A DNA stretch of 64,000 bases from Chitinophaga sp. H8 (GCF_040567655.1 NZ_JBEXAC010000001.1:1922001-1986000), one strand, 5' to 3'; numbered from the stretch's first letter, positions 24,705 to 34,424 are shown. Translations and numbers: made by a program. The notes: a model not told the origin generated them from the sequence alone.

Positions 24705-25895
24705 TTGCAAAACCAGGAAAATATTACCAGGCTATTTCATAAATACTTAGCTAACCAGTGTACTCCTGGTGAGGTGGATGAACTGATGCAATCTCTCCGG
24801 AAACCAGAATATCAAAGTATCTGGGAAGAGCTGGTAGCAGCCCAGGTGGCAGGTACTACTGCCTCAAGCCAGGAACCGGACGAAGTAGTGAAGGCCCGGC
24901 TGGAACAAAGGTTACAAAACATCCTGCATGAAATTGAGGAATCCCCTGTACCGGTTTACACCAGGAAAATAGTTCCCTATACCTGGAAATGGGCAGCAGC
25001 GGCAGCCATCCTTATCCTGCTGGGCACCGGTACTTATTTTTACCTGAACAGCCCAACGAAACAAGTGGTGCATACTCCTGCGGTAGCAATGGATGTGGCG
25101 CCAGGTGGGAATAAAGCCACGCTTACCCTGTCCAATGGGAGTGTGGTTTTGATTGATAGCGTTCCGGAAGGGAAAGTGGCACAGCAGGGAAATACCAGTA
25201 TTGTGAAACTGCCTAACGGACAACTGGTATATAATGCAGGGAACAGTGGGGTGGATGAATCCATGTATAATACCCTTGCTACCCCACGTGGGGGCCAGTA
25301 TCAGCTTACTTTACCGGATGGCACACAGGTATGGCTCGATGCGGCTTCTTCTATTACGTACCCTGCTGTTTTTAAAGGCAACAAAAGGGAAGTAACCATC
25401 ACAGGGGAGGCCTATTTTGAAATAGCTCTCAATGCCGCCAAACCGTTTTTTGTAAAAGTTAAAGAGGCAACAATACAGGTACTGGGTACCCACTTTAATG
25501 TGAATGCCTATCAGGAAGAAGAGGCCATCAAGGTGTCATTGCTTCAGGGGGCGGTGAAACTGAATAATAAAAAATCTGGTATCAGACTAGTACCCGGACA
25601 GCAGGGCCAATTATTCCCCGATGGCGCCTTAAAGCTGATAAAAGAAGTGGATGTAGAACAGGCGATCGCCTGGAAAAACGGCTATTTTCAGTTTGACGGT
25701 ATTGGCCTGCCTGCATTGATAAGACAGATTGCCCGATGGTATGATCTGGACGTAGTATATGAAGGCGCTGTACCTGAACGTGAATTTAGCGGAAAAATTG
25801 CAAGAACTGCTTACTTGTCGGATGTGATCAAAGCCCTGGAACTGAGTGATGTACATTGCCGCTTTGATGGCAAAAAACTGATTGTAATGCCTTAA
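24705..25895 (+). CDS. FecR-family anti-sigma factor (SusCD module)
   Basis: 396 residues, also with a TTG start (24705). A cytoplasmic N-terminus (about 1-85) and one membrane helix (about 90-108, WKWAAAAAILILLGTGTYFY) precede the periplasmic FecR domain (about 115-300, LPDGTQVWLDAASSITYP and GEAYFEIA) and a C-terminal DUF4974 domain (about 325-396, FSGKIARTAYLSDVIKALEL). It is longer than the FecR at 623 because of an extra segment before the FecR core. It lies 70 bp after the sigma gene and 260 bp before the receptor gene. Confidence 0.93.
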   Translation: MQNQENITRLFHKYLANQCTPGEVDELMQSLRKPEYQSIWEELVAAQVAGTTASSQEPDEVVKARLEQRLQNILHEIEESPVPVYTRKIVPYTWKWAAAAAILILLGTGTYFYLNSPTKQVVHTPAVAMDVAPGGNKATLTLSNGSVVLIDSVPEGKVAQQGNTSIVKLPNGQLVYNAGNSGVDESMYNTLATPRGGQYQLTLPDGTQVWLDAASSITYPAVFKGNKREVTITGEAYFEIALNAAKPFFVKVKEATIQVLGTHFNVNAYQEEEAIKVSLLQGAVKLNNKKSGIRLVPGQQGQLFPDGALKLIKEVDVEQAIAWKNGYFQFDGIGLPALIRQIARWYDLDVVYEGAVPEREFSGKIARTAYLSDVIKALELSDVHCRFDGKKLIVMP

Positions 25896-26058
25896 TGGGC
25901 AGCATATAAAAGCTTGTTATTAAAAAGAGATAATTCCACTCCACCATGAAAAAGAAAAATGTTATGACCTAACCAATGACGGTGTAAGGATCATGGGAGC
26001 ATCCTGTGATTTAACAACAACCAAAAGAGTTCAGAGAGTAAAAGCCAGGAATAAAAAA

Positions 26059-26085
26059 ACCAGGAGTGTTGACAGCACTCCCGGT
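26059..26085 (+). promoter_or_regulatory. hairpin in the presumed SusC leader
   Basis: ACCAGGAGTG / CACTCCCGGT (one mismatch, 7-nt loop) sits 75 nt upstream of the preferred SusC start. A short frame beginning ATGAAAAAGAAAAATG at 25946 precedes it. It could stabilise or attenuate the receptor mRNA; inference from position only. Confidence 0.35.
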
Positions 26086-26159
26086 TAAATATGTCAGGGT
26101 TCAAACTCAAAAAGCGCGTTTACTGCTATTTTTTATTTAAACCTAAACAAAACAAAGGT

Positions 26160-29100
26160 ATGTATCTATTCGTACTGCGCAAAACTATGCCCCGGCATAG
26201 CGCTTTGCTAACTAAATTATTGTGGGTAATGAGAGTATCAACCATACTGTTAGTAACGGGGCTCCTACATGTAAGCGTCTATGGATTTTCACAGAAAATC
26301 ACCTTTTCAGGAAAGAATGTATCTCTGGGAAAGGTATTTACCGCTATCCAGCAACAAAGCGGGCTATCCATTATCTATGATACCAGGATGATCAAGCAAT
26401 CGGGTAATATTGATATCAGTGTAAAGGATGCGCCGCTAGAAAATGTGCTGAATGAATGCCTCAAAAACCAGTCGCTTACTTATGTTATCAATAAAGGGAT
26501 TATCATTATCCGGAAAAAAACGGATACTTCCCCTGTTTTACCAATGGAAACAGTTACCGGCCGGATCGTGGATGAGCAGGGCAATCCGGTGCTGGGTGCC
26601 ACTGTGTTTATTAAAGAATTGAAAAAGGGCGCACAAACCAATGAAAAGGGAGAGTTTACTATCCCTGGAATCGCTCCCGGAAATTATACCCTGAGCATTT
26701 CCTTTATCGGGTACCAGGCGCAGGAGAAAAGTATTACAGTGGCAGATGCTACCGTAACAGTGCAGGTAGTGCTGAAAGCAGCGATGGAAAGATTACAGGA
26801 AACGGTAGTGTCTGCACTGGGGATCAGGAGGTCGGAGAAGTCACTGACCTATGCTACCCAGCAGGTGAGCGGGGAAGACCTTACCAGGGTTAAAAGCACC
26901 AATCTGATGAACTCCCTGAATGGGAAAGTAGCCGGTTTAACCATTTCTCCCAGCGCGTCTGGCGTGGGGGGATCGGTAAAGGTGATCCTGAGAGGGAGCA
27001 GATCTGCTAACGGCAACAACCAGCCTTTGTATGTAATTGATGGGGTACCGATTACCAACAGTGCTAATGCCAATGGGCAAATTAATGACACCTACGGTGG
27101 TAACCCCGAAGGAGGAGATGGTATTTCCAATCTGAACCCGGAAGATATTGCAAGCATTACCATGTTGCAGGGAGCCTCTGCAGCTGCCTTGTATGGTAGC
27201 CAGGCACAAAACGGCGTGATACTGATCACTACTAAAAAGGGAAAAGCCGGAAAAGCACAGATCAGTTATTCTTCCACTTTTTCCGTAGATAAGATCGCCT
27301 ATAAACCCAAGTTTCAAAACAGCTACGGGCAAACTGCCAATGGGGCTATTGATAGCTGGGGGGCAAAGATGACCGGTGGTGGGCATGATAACCTGGATGC
27401 ATATTTCCAGACGGGTACCAACTGGACCAACGCGGTAAACCTTTCTGCCGGTACTGAAACAGCACAAACCTATTTCTCTTATGCCAACACCCACGCCAGG
27501 GGAATCCAACCCGGTAATGTGCTGGACCGCAATAATTTTAACTTAAGAGAAACCGCCCGATTCCTGAACGATAAACTAACCGTAGATGTAAATGTTAATT
27601 ACATAAGTCAGAAAATAAATAATTCGCCCAACCTGGGACTGTACTTAAATCCACTTACCGGTTTATACCTCTTCCCCAGAAGTTTGGATATCAATAAGTA
27701 TAAGGATAGCTATCTGCTGGACCAGGAAACGAAATTTGCAAGACAAAACTGGCATACCTCAGATAACCTGCAACAAAACCCCTGGTGGATTGCCAACAGG
27801 GTACCCACCATCACCACCAGGGAGCGGTTTTTACTAATCGGTAGTGTGAAATATGAATTTACAAACTGGCTGAATGTACAGGTAAGGGGGAATTTAGATC
27901 AGACCACTGATGCCTATGACCAGAAACGGTATTCCGGTACCAATGCCTTGTTCAATACCAACGGTAATGGCTACCTGGTTTCGAGCAACCAGACATTAAA
28001 ACAAAAGTACGGGGACTTGATTGTAAACTTTACGATCCCTACTCAGTCCAGCTTTAAAGTGAATGGTTTAATCGGAGGAAGTATCACAGATAACATTACC
28101 AAAGGATTGACACTCAGAGGAGATCTTTCTACGCCGGACCTGTTTACGCCTGGTAATGTGATCGCGGCTTTGGGAGGGACGTCTTCCAATACCACCAGCA
28201 ATGCTACTGCCATTCCTCCTAATCACAGCCAGTTGCAGGCTTTGTTTGCCAACGCAAATTTATCTTACCAGGATTGGATGTATTTAACGCTTACCGGCAG
28301 AAATGACTGGTCTTCTAACCTGGCCTTTACACCTAATGTATCCTATTTCTATTCTTCTGCCGGCCTGTCAGTCATCCTTAATCAATTACTGAAATTGCCC
28401 GCTGCTATTAATTATGCTAAAGTGAGGGGTACCTATGCAGAAGTAGGGAATACCATTCCTCCATATTTAACCTCTGTTCAAAACACGCAGAATACGGCAG
28501 GCCAACTGGTATTTAATACGGCCGCTGCTTTCAGAACGCTTAAACCAGAACGTACAAAATCTATAGAAGCAGGGGCAGATCTCCGTATGATAGATAACCG
28601 GCTCAACTTTAGCTTTACTTATTATAAAACAAACACGGAGAATCAATACTTCCCGATTCAGCCCATCACCGCATCTTTATTTTCAAAAGGATATGTGAAT
28701 GCCGGTAATGTACAGAATACCGGGATAGAGGCTATACTGGGATATGATGTTTTCAGAAACAAAGACTTTACCTGGAATACTTCAGTGAATATTGCCAGGA
28801 ATACCAATAAGGTAATAGATGTAGACAGCAAGGATGGTATTAATTCCTTTGTGTTAACCGGGAGTAGTGGCAATAACTATGAATCTCACCTGACTACAGG
28901 TGGTTCCTACGGCGATATTTTTGGTTATAGCCTGCTGCGGGATGACCAGGGCCGTGTGATTTTAAGTGGTAAAGGAACTGCTGCCGATCCCTATGCGCCC
29001 CAGGTCAATAAAACCTTTTCGCTATTAGGCAATCCCAATCCAGAATTCCAGGCTGGCTGGAATAACAGTTTCAGCTACCGGAACTTCAACTTCAGTTTCC

Positions 29101-29552
29101 TCATCGATGGAAAGTTCGGAGGACAGGTACTTTCACTTACCCAGGCCATCATGGATCAGAATGGTGTGTCTGATGTAACCGGTCGTGCACGTGATGAGGG
29201 TGGGGTAATAGTAAATGGCGTAGATAAAGATGGCAAGGCAGTAACCCGCGTAGATGCACAGACGTGGTATAAAACGATTGGTGGCCGGGATGGTATTACA
29301 GACCAGTATATCTACAGCGCTACCGTAGTCCGTTTAAGGGAGGCTGCTATCGGGTATACCATGCCGGTATCAAATAGTGTATTCAAAAGCGTACGCCTTT
29401 CATTGACAGGAAGGAACCTGATTTATTTCTATAAAAAGGCGCCTTTTGATCCGGAGCTGACCATGTCTACCGGAAATGGTCTTTCTGGTATTGACATCTT
29501 CAACCAGCCAGCTACCCGCAATATTGGTTTGAACTTAAATGTTGCATTCTAA
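26160..29552 (+). CDS. SusC/RagA-family TonB-linked outer-membrane receptor
   Basis: About 1130 residues from the ATG at 26160 (MYLFVLRKTMPRHS), which has purine-rich sequence before it; an ATG at 26091 adds 23 residues. A signal segment (VSTILLVTGLLHVSVYGFSQ) leads into an STN domain (about 50-100, ITFSGKNVSLGKVFTAIQQQ), a carboxypeptidase-regulatory domain (about 130-205) and the TonB plug with the SusC signature (PLYVIDGVPI, then ISNLNPEDIASITMLQGASA). A long beta-barrel ends in VAF. It forms the TonB-energised pore of a SusCD pair, with the lid protein encoded 23 bp downstream. The STN domain fits signalling to the FecR/sigma pair upstream. Substrate unknown: no glycosidase lies nearby. 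Confidence 0.95.
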   Translation: MYLFVLRKTMPRHSALLTKLLWVMRVSTILLVTGLLHVSVYGFSQKITFSGKNVSLGKVFTAIQQQSGLSIIYDTRMIKQSGNIDISVKDAPLENVLNECLKNQSLTYVINKGIIIIRKKTDTSPVLPMETVTGRIVDEQGNPVLGATVFIKELKKGAQTNEKGEFTIPGIAPGNYTLSISFIGYQAQEKSITVADATVTVQVVLKAAMERLQETVVSALGIRRSEKSLTYATQQVSGEDLTRVKSTNLMNSLNGKVAGLTISPSASGVGGSVKVILRGSRSANGNNQPLYVIDGVPITNSANANGQINDTYGGNPEGGDGISNLNPEDIASITMLQGASAAALYGSQAQNGVILITTKKGKAGKAQISYSSTFSVDKIAYKPKFQNSYGQTANGAIDSWGAKMTGGGHDNLDAYFQTGTNWTNAVNLSAGTETAQTYFSYANTHARGIQPGNVLDRNNFNLRETARFLNDKLTVDVNVNYISQKINNSPNLGLYLNPLTGLYLFPRSLDINKYKDSYLLDQETKFARQNWHTSDNLQQNPWWIANRVPTITTRERFLLIGSVKYEFTNWLNVQVRGNLDQTTDAYDQKRYSGTNALFNTNGNGYLVSSNQTLKQKYGDLIVNFTIPTQSSFKVNGLIGGSITDNITKGLTLRGDLSTPDLFTPGNVIAALGGTSSNTTSNATAIPPNHSQLQALFANANLSYQDWMYLTLTGRNDWSSNLAFTPNVSYFYSSAGLSVILNQLLKLPAAINYAKVRGTYAEVGNTIPPYLTSVQNTQNTAGQLVFNTAAAFRTLKPERTKSIEAGADLRMIDNRLNFSFTYYKTNTENQYFPIQPITASLFSKGYVNAGNVQNTGIEAILGYDVFRNKDFTWNTSVNIARNTNKVIDVDSKDGINSFVLTGSSGNNYESHLTTGGSYGDIFGYSLLRDDQGRVILSGKGTAADPYAPQVNKTFSLLGNPNPEFQAGWNNSFSYRNFNFSFLIDGKFGGQVLSLTQAIMDQNGVSDVTGRARDEGGVIVNGVDKDGKAVTRVDAQTWYKTIGGRDGITDQYIYSATVVRLREAAIGYTMPVSNSVFKSVRLSLTGRNLIYFYKKAPFDPELTMSTGNGLSGIDIFNQPATRNIGLNLNVAF

Positions 29553-29575
29553 TTACTGACCCAAATTTGTAAGCC

Positions 29576-31180
29576 ATGAAATTAAGCCTTAAAAATATGA
29601 TCGCTGCCGGGCAGCATAACTATAAAATGGTACTATCTGTATTGATGATCTGCAGCGTGGTGAGTTGTACCAAAAACTTTGAAGAATATAATACGAATCC
29701 CAATTCACTTACAGATGATCAGACGGTGGCTATTCTGCCTTCTGCATATGGCCCCTTACAACAGGAAATTTTCCACGACTACCAGGTAGCCCAGAACCTG
29801 AGTGCAGATGCTTATGCAGGTTATATGATGTCGCCCAACCCATTTGCGGGGGGCATTAATAACATGACCTACGCCCTGATAGATGGATGGAACCAGGCGG
29901 GATTTAACCAACAGTATAATTATGTAATGGGACCTATCAGTAAAATAGCGGCGGCAGGTACAAGAACCAAGGCTCCGGATTTATGGGCAGTAGCTTTACT
30001 GATACAGGTGGAGGCTATGCACCGGGTAACCGATCGCTTTGGACCTATTCCATATACCCAAACCGGGGTATCCATTACCTCCATTCCGTATGATGATCAG
30101 AAAACGGTGTATGAAACCTTTTTCAAGCAGCTGGATACTGCTGCCAATAACCTGCAGGCCTATATTGCTGCTAACCCCGGCAAAACACAGCTTGCCGGCA
30201 GTGATCTGGTATACAATGGCGATTATACACAATGGCTGAAGCTGGCCAATTCGCTACGTTTACGTTTGGCTATGCGTATTGTAAAAGCAGATCCGGTGAT
30301 GGCAAAAAAGGAAGCGGAAACAGCGATGAGCGCCCCCGGCGGATTGCTGGCCGTTCCTGGAGATGATGCTGCCGTTAAACAATCCGGTGGCCGGTCCAAT
30401 GATCTGTGGATTGTAACGGAACCTTACATGGATAACCGGATGGGAGCCTCTCTGCAATCTTATCTGACGGGGTACAAGGATCCCCGTTTGCCTGTGTATT
30501 GTTCGCCGGCAACAGATCCGCTTTTTAAAGGTAAGTATATTGGCATCCGTATTGGCAGTAATATTAAATCCAAGGATGATTATACTACTTATGCCAGCCT
30601 GAATACGACGACCACTTTCACACAAACGGCGCCGCAGTTACTGATGACTGCTGCAGAAGTCTGGTTTTTAAAAGCAGAGGCGGCATTGAGGGGATGGACC
30701 GGAGCAGGCGATGTACAGGCTAATTATGAAAAGGGTATCAATACCTCCATGCAGCAATGGGGAGTGGCTGCCGGAGATTATATCAACAATGCTACAGATG
30801 TACCCACTGCTTATGCTGATCCTAAAAACAAAGCTAATGATACCACCGCATTTTCTACCATCACTATTAAATGGGAGCCTGCTGCAACAAAGGAAAAGCA
30901 GTTGGAGCGTATCATTACGCAAAAATGGCTGGCAATATTCCCCGATGGGCAGGAAGCCTGGGCCGATTTTCGCAGAACAGGCTATCCGAAACTGTTTTCT
31001 GTGGTAAACAATAAAAGTAATGATGTGATCAATACTACCATCCAGATCCGCCGGCTGCCTTTTCCTACCAGCGAATACAATACTAATGGGGCTGCTGTAA
31101 AGAATGCCCTGGGATTGTTAGGTGGAGCGGATAACGGCGGTACCAGGCTATGGTGGGACGTGAATAAAGGAAACTTCTAA
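29576..31180 (+). CDS. SusD/RagB-family nutrient-binding outer-membrane lipoprotein
   Basis: 534 residues. A signal peptide with lipobox Cys31 (MICSVVSC) precedes the SusD-like opening KNFEEYNTNPNSL. Helical TPR-like segments and the family C-terminus (LERIITQKWLAIFPDGQEAW, then DFRRTGYP, then RRLPFPTSEY) follow. The pattern is of the SusD-like_2 subgroup. It caps the SusC barrel and binds the substrate at the cell surface. Directly downstream of susC, in the same operon. No enzyme genes follow, so this is a minimal uptake locus whose ligand may be a peptide or an oligosaccharide. Confidence 0.94.
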   Translation: MKLSLKNMIAAGQHNYKMVLSVLMICSVVSCTKNFEEYNTNPNSLTDDQTVAILPSAYGPLQQEIFHDYQVAQNLSADAYAGYMMSPNPFAGGINNMTYALIDGWNQAGFNQQYNYVMGPISKIAAAGTRTKAPDLWAVALLIQVEAMHRVTDRFGPIPYTQTGVSITSIPYDDQKTVYETFFKQLDTAANNLQAYIAANPGKTQLAGSDLVYNGDYTQWLKLANSLRLRLAMRIVKADPVMAKKEAETAMSAPGGLLAVPGDDAAVKQSGGRSNDLWIVTEPYMDNRMGASLQSYLTGYKDPRLPVYCSPATDPLFKGKYIGIRIGSNIKSKDDYTTYASLNTTTTFTQTAPQLLMTAAEVWFLKAEAALRGWTGAGDVQANYEKGINTSMQQWGVAAGDYINNATDVPTAYADPKNKANDTTAFSTITIKWEPAATKEKQLERIITQKWLAIFPDGQEAWADFRRTGYPKLFSVVNNKSNDVINTTIQIRRLPFPTSEYNTNGAAVKNALGLLGGADNGGTRLWWDVNKGNF

Positions 31181-31223
31181 AAAGATCTTGGGGAAATCGC
31201 CATTGTTCGTAACCCATCAACGA

Positions 31224-31260
31224 GGGGCTGGCCACAAATAAGGCCGGCCCTTTTACTTTT
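31224..31260 (+). terminator. terminator of the SusCD operon
   Basis: GGGCTGGCC / GGCCGGCCC (one mismatch) stem followed by TTTTACTTTT, about 45 bp after the susD stop. Confidence 0.75.
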
Positions 31261-31310
31261 AAAGACACCAGGTACCAGTTTTCAGGTGGGTGTTCTTATT
31301 TATAATGGGT

Positions 31311-31703
31311 TTAATCCAGAAATTTGGCCATTAGTGCAGGTGTGGGGATCATGCAGGCATCCTGTTTGCCAAACCAGCGATAGCGGTTGCGGGCAATCCA
31401 GTTATAGATACCATTACGCAAAAACGAGGGAACAATTATAAAACCATAGCTTAATTTCCACGGAAGTGGTAGCCGGCGTAATACCCGCAAAGCGGCCGTA
31501 CTCCGGTAATATACCCGGTCATTTTCTATCAGCACAAAGGAAGACATAGCCGAGAGGTCCAGCTGGTACTGTTGTTCCAGCTTTTTAGCTGCTGCTGATT
31601 GCAGCGGTGCAAACAGGAAATGGTTAGCCTTATCGTTACGGATCACGAAATTGATACTGTTATTGCAAAGATTGCATACACCGTCAAAAAGGATGATTGA
31701 CAT
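31311..31703 (-). CDS. DCC-family (DUF393) thiol-disulfide oxidoreductase-like protein
   Basis: 130 residues. The N-terminus has the DCC family hallmark DGVCNLCN (Cys10 and Cys13), followed by the LQSAAAK and YYRSTAALRVLRRLPLPW stretches and a C-terminal YNWIARNRYRWFG. DUF393 proteins are thioredoxin-fold proteins of unknown redox role. It is separated from cdaA by a repeat-rich spacer, so common transcription is uncertain. Confidence 0.92.
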   Translation of the reverse strand: MSIILFDGVCNLCNNSINFVIRNDKANHFLFAPLQSAAAKKLEQQYQLDLSAMSSFVLIENDRVYYRSTAALRVLRRLPLPWKLSYGFIIVPSFLRNGIYNWIARNRYRWFGKQDACMIPTPALMAKFLD

Positions 31704-31705
31704 TT

Positions 31706-31780
31706 TTTTAGCTTTTAGCTAGTACCTTTTATCTTCTCCGCTGCATTTAGCCAAAAGCTAACAGCTAATAGCTAATAGCT
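31706..31780. repeat. AGCTAAT-type intergenic repeat
   Basis: A 7-bp-period run AGCTAAC-AGCTAAT-AGCTAAT-AGCT (31756-31780), preceded by CGCTGCATTTAG and opposed by inverted AGCTTTTAGCTAG material at 31713-31724. Related copies lie after recF (40260-40460) and a short one before 43730. Confidence 0.6.
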
Positions 31781-31786
31781 CTCTTC

Positions 31787-32791
31787 TCATCCATCAATCA
31801 ACACCTCATATAGCTTTATCTTCAGGTCTTCCAATGATACATTCTGTACCAGTGTACCATCCTGGGCATAAGATACGGCACCTCTTTCTTCAGAAACAAT
31901 AACGGCCAGGTTATCACTGTGTTCTGTAATACCTACACCGGAACGATGGCGTAATCCTATCCGGGTGGGAAGGTCCGGGTTTTCTGATACCGGCAGGATT
32001 ACTTTGGCTGCCAGTATTTTATTGCCAATGATAATCATAGCTCCATCATGGAGGGGGCTGTTTTTTGCAAAAATGCTTTCAATCAGTTTGGCACTCACAT
32101 TGGCATCTATGGTAATACTGGAGGCTGTATCAAACTTAACGCGGTAGCTGGTAGCAATGATGATCAGGGCGCCGGTGTGACTGGCAGCCATTCTGGCTAC
32201 GGCAATCACCAGCTCGTCAATAATATTCTCTTCTTCCTTATAGCTTTTGAACTTGTCGGGCAAAAACAGCTTGGTAAAGAAACTATCCTTACTGAGCGGT
32301 GTCTTTTTGCCCAGCACAAGCAGAAACTTGCGTATCTCCGGCTGGAAGATGATGATGATGGCGATGATACCTACATTAATAAAGTTTTGCAAGATGTTGG
32401 TGAGAATAGGCATTTTAAGTGCCTGCACCAGGAAGTAGGCGGCATATACCACCAATAACCCTACGAAGATGTTAAAGGCCAGACTCCCTTGTAATAAGCG
32501 GTATAGCTGAATCACTAAAAAGACTACAATCAGCAGATCTAATATATTCAGCCACCTGAATTCATATCCATAGAGCTGAAAAACTTCCTTCATGTCATAT
32601 ACTACCGGCATCTGTAAAATGCGTAGCAGGAAGTATACGGAACAAACCATTAATAATCCGAGGAACACTTTTACCGCCAGGGTTCTCTTGATAAGACGGT
32701 AAAACTGAATAATTAAGAAAATACCTACTAATACGTCTAAAACATTCATCCAGCCAAACGCATATCCTTTAATTTGAAATAATTCCGTCAT
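31787..32791 (-). CDS. cdaA: diadenylate cyclase (CdaA-type) with tandemly duplicated membrane module
   Basis: 334 residues against about 270 for the family. It makes c-di-AMP from two ATP. The DisA_N catalytic domain (about 180-310) is intact, with DGA at 249-251 and RHR at 281-283. The extra length lies at the N-terminus: residues 1-66 (MTELFQIKGYAFGWMNVLD) and 67-132 (MKEVFQLYGYEFRWLNILD) are two copies of the same two-helix module, about half identical, before the final helix that joins the catalytic domain. A normal CdaA has one copy. An internal ATG (32593) begins the second copy, so a standard-length form could also be made. It follows folP by 46 bp, the usual Bacteroidota pairing. Confidence 0.93.
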   Translation of the reverse strand: MTELFQIKGYAFGWMNVLDVLVGIFLIIQFYRLIKRTLAVKVFLGLLMVCSVYFLLRILQMPVVYDMKEVFQLYGYEFRWLNILDLLIVVFLVIQLYRLLQGSLAFNIFVGLLVVYAAYFLVQALKMPILTNILQNFINVGIIAIIIIFQPEIRKFLLVLGKKTPLSKDSFFTKLFLPDKFKSYKEEENIIDELVIAVARMAASHTGALIIIATSYRVKFDTASSITIDANVSAKLIESIFAKNSPLHDGAMIIIGNKILAAKVILPVSENPDLPTRIGLRHRSGVGITEHSDNLAVIVSEERGAVSYAQDGTLVQNVSLEDLKIKLYEVLIDG

Positions 32792-32837
32792 TTTGTAAAA
32801 ATAGTAAGTTTTAATTATACCTTCCGTGAAAAGTGCA

Positions 32838-33701
32838 TTACTTTCCTTCCTTCATATACGCCAGCACTTTTACTGCTTCTACAGCGGGTTTTACGTCGTG
32901 TACACGTAATATATGGGCGCCCTGTTGCAATGCCAGGGTATTTACTATGGTGGTCCCATTCAGCGCTTCCGCAGCGGTAGTGCCCAGTAGTTTATAGATC
33001 ATAGACTTGCGGGAAACCCCTGCCAGCAGGGGCACGTTCAGTATTTGAAAAGTATGGAGATGAGCCAGCAGCTGGTAATTATGCGCCAGTGTTTTCCCAA
33101 AGCCAAATCCCGGATCTATGATCACATCTTTTATACCTGCTGCGCTGCAATGTGCCAGCTTTTGAATAAAGTAGTCCAGGACCTCCCTGCTCACATCCTC
33201 ATAGTGCGGCTGCTGCTGCATGGTGGCAGGTGTGCCTTGCATATGCATGGCGATATAAGGCACCTGTAAGCGTCCGGCAGTGGTCAGCATCTGCGGGTCC
33301 ATATCTCCGGCGCTAATGTCATTTATAATGGCAGCTCCTGCCCGTATTGCTTTTTCAGCTACGGTAGCATGATAAGTATCTACGGAAATAATTGCCTCCG
33401 GATATTTGTTGATAATGGCATGAATGGCTGGGAGGAGCTGGGCGGTTTCTTCGTCGGCACCTACTACCGGGGCACCCGGACGGGTACTCTGCGCGCCTAT
33501 GTCCAGGATGGTAGCTCCCTCTTCCAGATGCTGCGCGGCCTTTTCCAGTACCAGGTGCAAACTTTTGGTGCGGCTGCCGGCATAAAAGGAATCATCCGTT
33601 ATATTTATAATGCCCATCACTACCGGCCGGGATAAGTCCAGTAATTTTCCCCGGCAGTTAATCACGAAAGTTTTGGGTAATAGTGTATTTTTGAAACTCA
33701 T
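32838..33701 (-). CDS. folP: dihydropteroate synthase
   Basis: 287 residues from the ATG at 33701 (MSFKNTLLPK). The frame is open to 33812, but that start would lie upstream of a -7 element at 33743. The TIM-barrel signatures are present: PVVMGIINITDDSFYAG, GATILDIGAQSTRPGA, ISVDTYHATVAEKAI, and the pterin loop IIDPGFGFGKTLAHN with GVSRKSMI. It condenses p-aminobenzoate with the pterin diphosphate in folate synthesis and is the sulfonamide target. Upstream of cdaA on the same strand, divergent from the DUF1599 gene. Confidence 0.96.
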   Translation of the reverse strand: MSFKNTLLPKTFVINCRGKLLDLSRPVVMGIINITDDSFYAGSRTKSLHLVLEKAAQHLEEGATILDIGAQSTRPGAPVVGADEETAQLLPAIHAIINKYPEAIISVDTYHATVAEKAIRAGAAIINDISAGDMDPQMLTTAGRLQVPYIAMHMQGTPATMQQQPHYEDVSREVLDYFIQKLAHCSAAGIKDVIIDPGFGFGKTLAHNYQLLAHLHTFQILNVPLLAGVSRKSMIYKLLGTTAAEALNGTTIVNTLALQQGAHILRVHDVKPAVEAVKVLAYMKEGK

Positions 33702-33742
33702 TTTGCTGGTTTGATAGCGGTAAAACGTTGTTTTACAAGATG

Positions 33743-33750
33743 CAAAGTTA
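33743..33750 (-). promoter_or_regulatory. candidate -7 element for folP-cdaA
   Basis: The minus strand reads TAACTTTG, a perfect TAnnTTTG, about 42 bp before the folP ATG at 33701. A TTG lies upstream but with a spacer of only 15 bp. Confidence 0.4.
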
Positions 33751-33803
33751 AATAATGTGGCGATGCAACGGTGCCGCCATCTTGTCAAATGATCAGAATA
33801 TTT

Positions 33804-34343
33804 ATGAAGCAAACATTGGAACAGTACCAGGAGGCAGTAGCAGGATGTAAAGACATCTTCATCAAAAAAACAAAAGACTATGGCACTTCCTGGCGGGTAT
33901 TACGGCTAATTGCTGTGGTAGATCAGCTGTTTATCAAAGCACAGCGTATCCGTAATATCCAGGAAATAGGCACACAAAAAGTAGCCGATCATATTGACGG
34001 GGAATTTAAAGGTATTGTAAATTATGGCGTGATCGGCCTGATACAACTGGAGCTACCCGGAGATCCTTATACGGACTTGCCGGTGGAGGAAGTAGACAGA
34101 CTATATGATAAATACATCCATCAGGTGCAACAGGTGATGGAAGACAAGAATCATGATTATGGAGAAGCCTGGCGCGCACTCAGCCAGGAATCCTTTGTAG
34201 ACCTTATCCTTACCAAACTGCTGCGGATCAAACAAATCCTCCGCAATGAAGGTAAAACCCTTATATCAGAAGGGATAGATGCCAATTTTACCGATATTAT
34301 CAACTATGCACTGTTTGCATTGATTAAAATAAGCGAAAAGTAG
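33804..34343 (+). CDS. DUF1599 protein
   Basis: 179 residues from the ATG at 33804 (MKQTLEQYQEAVAGC); the open frame begins at 33771. It consists of two similar halves, each with a KDYG or HDYG-x-x-W motif (IKKTKDYGTSWRVLRL and EDKNHDYGEAWRALSQ) and an ending that contains INYA or VNYG. This internal duplication is the DUF1599 pattern. The (D/N)-Y-G / W features recall nucleotide-pyrophosphatase-like helical proteins, but no activity is established. Divergent from folP and followed by the BT_3928-type gene. Confidence 0.92.
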   Translation: MKQTLEQYQEAVAGCKDIFIKKTKDYGTSWRVLRLIAVVDQLFIKAQRIRNIQEIGTQKVADHIDGEFKGIVNYGVIGLIQLELPGDPYTDLPVEEVDRLYDKYIHQVQQVMEDKNHDYGEAWRALSQESFVDLILTKLLRIKQILRNEGKTLISEGIDANFTDIINYALFALIKISEK

Positions 34344-34424
34344 ACAAATGGACCGGCTGTCACACCGGTAACGAAGATACCTAAACGATTACCCTTACCT
34401 TTAACCATTAAAAGTTAGCGTATA

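Noticed and set aside
25946..25972. Very short frame (MKKKNVMT) in the SusC leader as a leader peptide gene
   Set aside because: Only eight codons and no support beyond position; mentioned with the hairpin instead.
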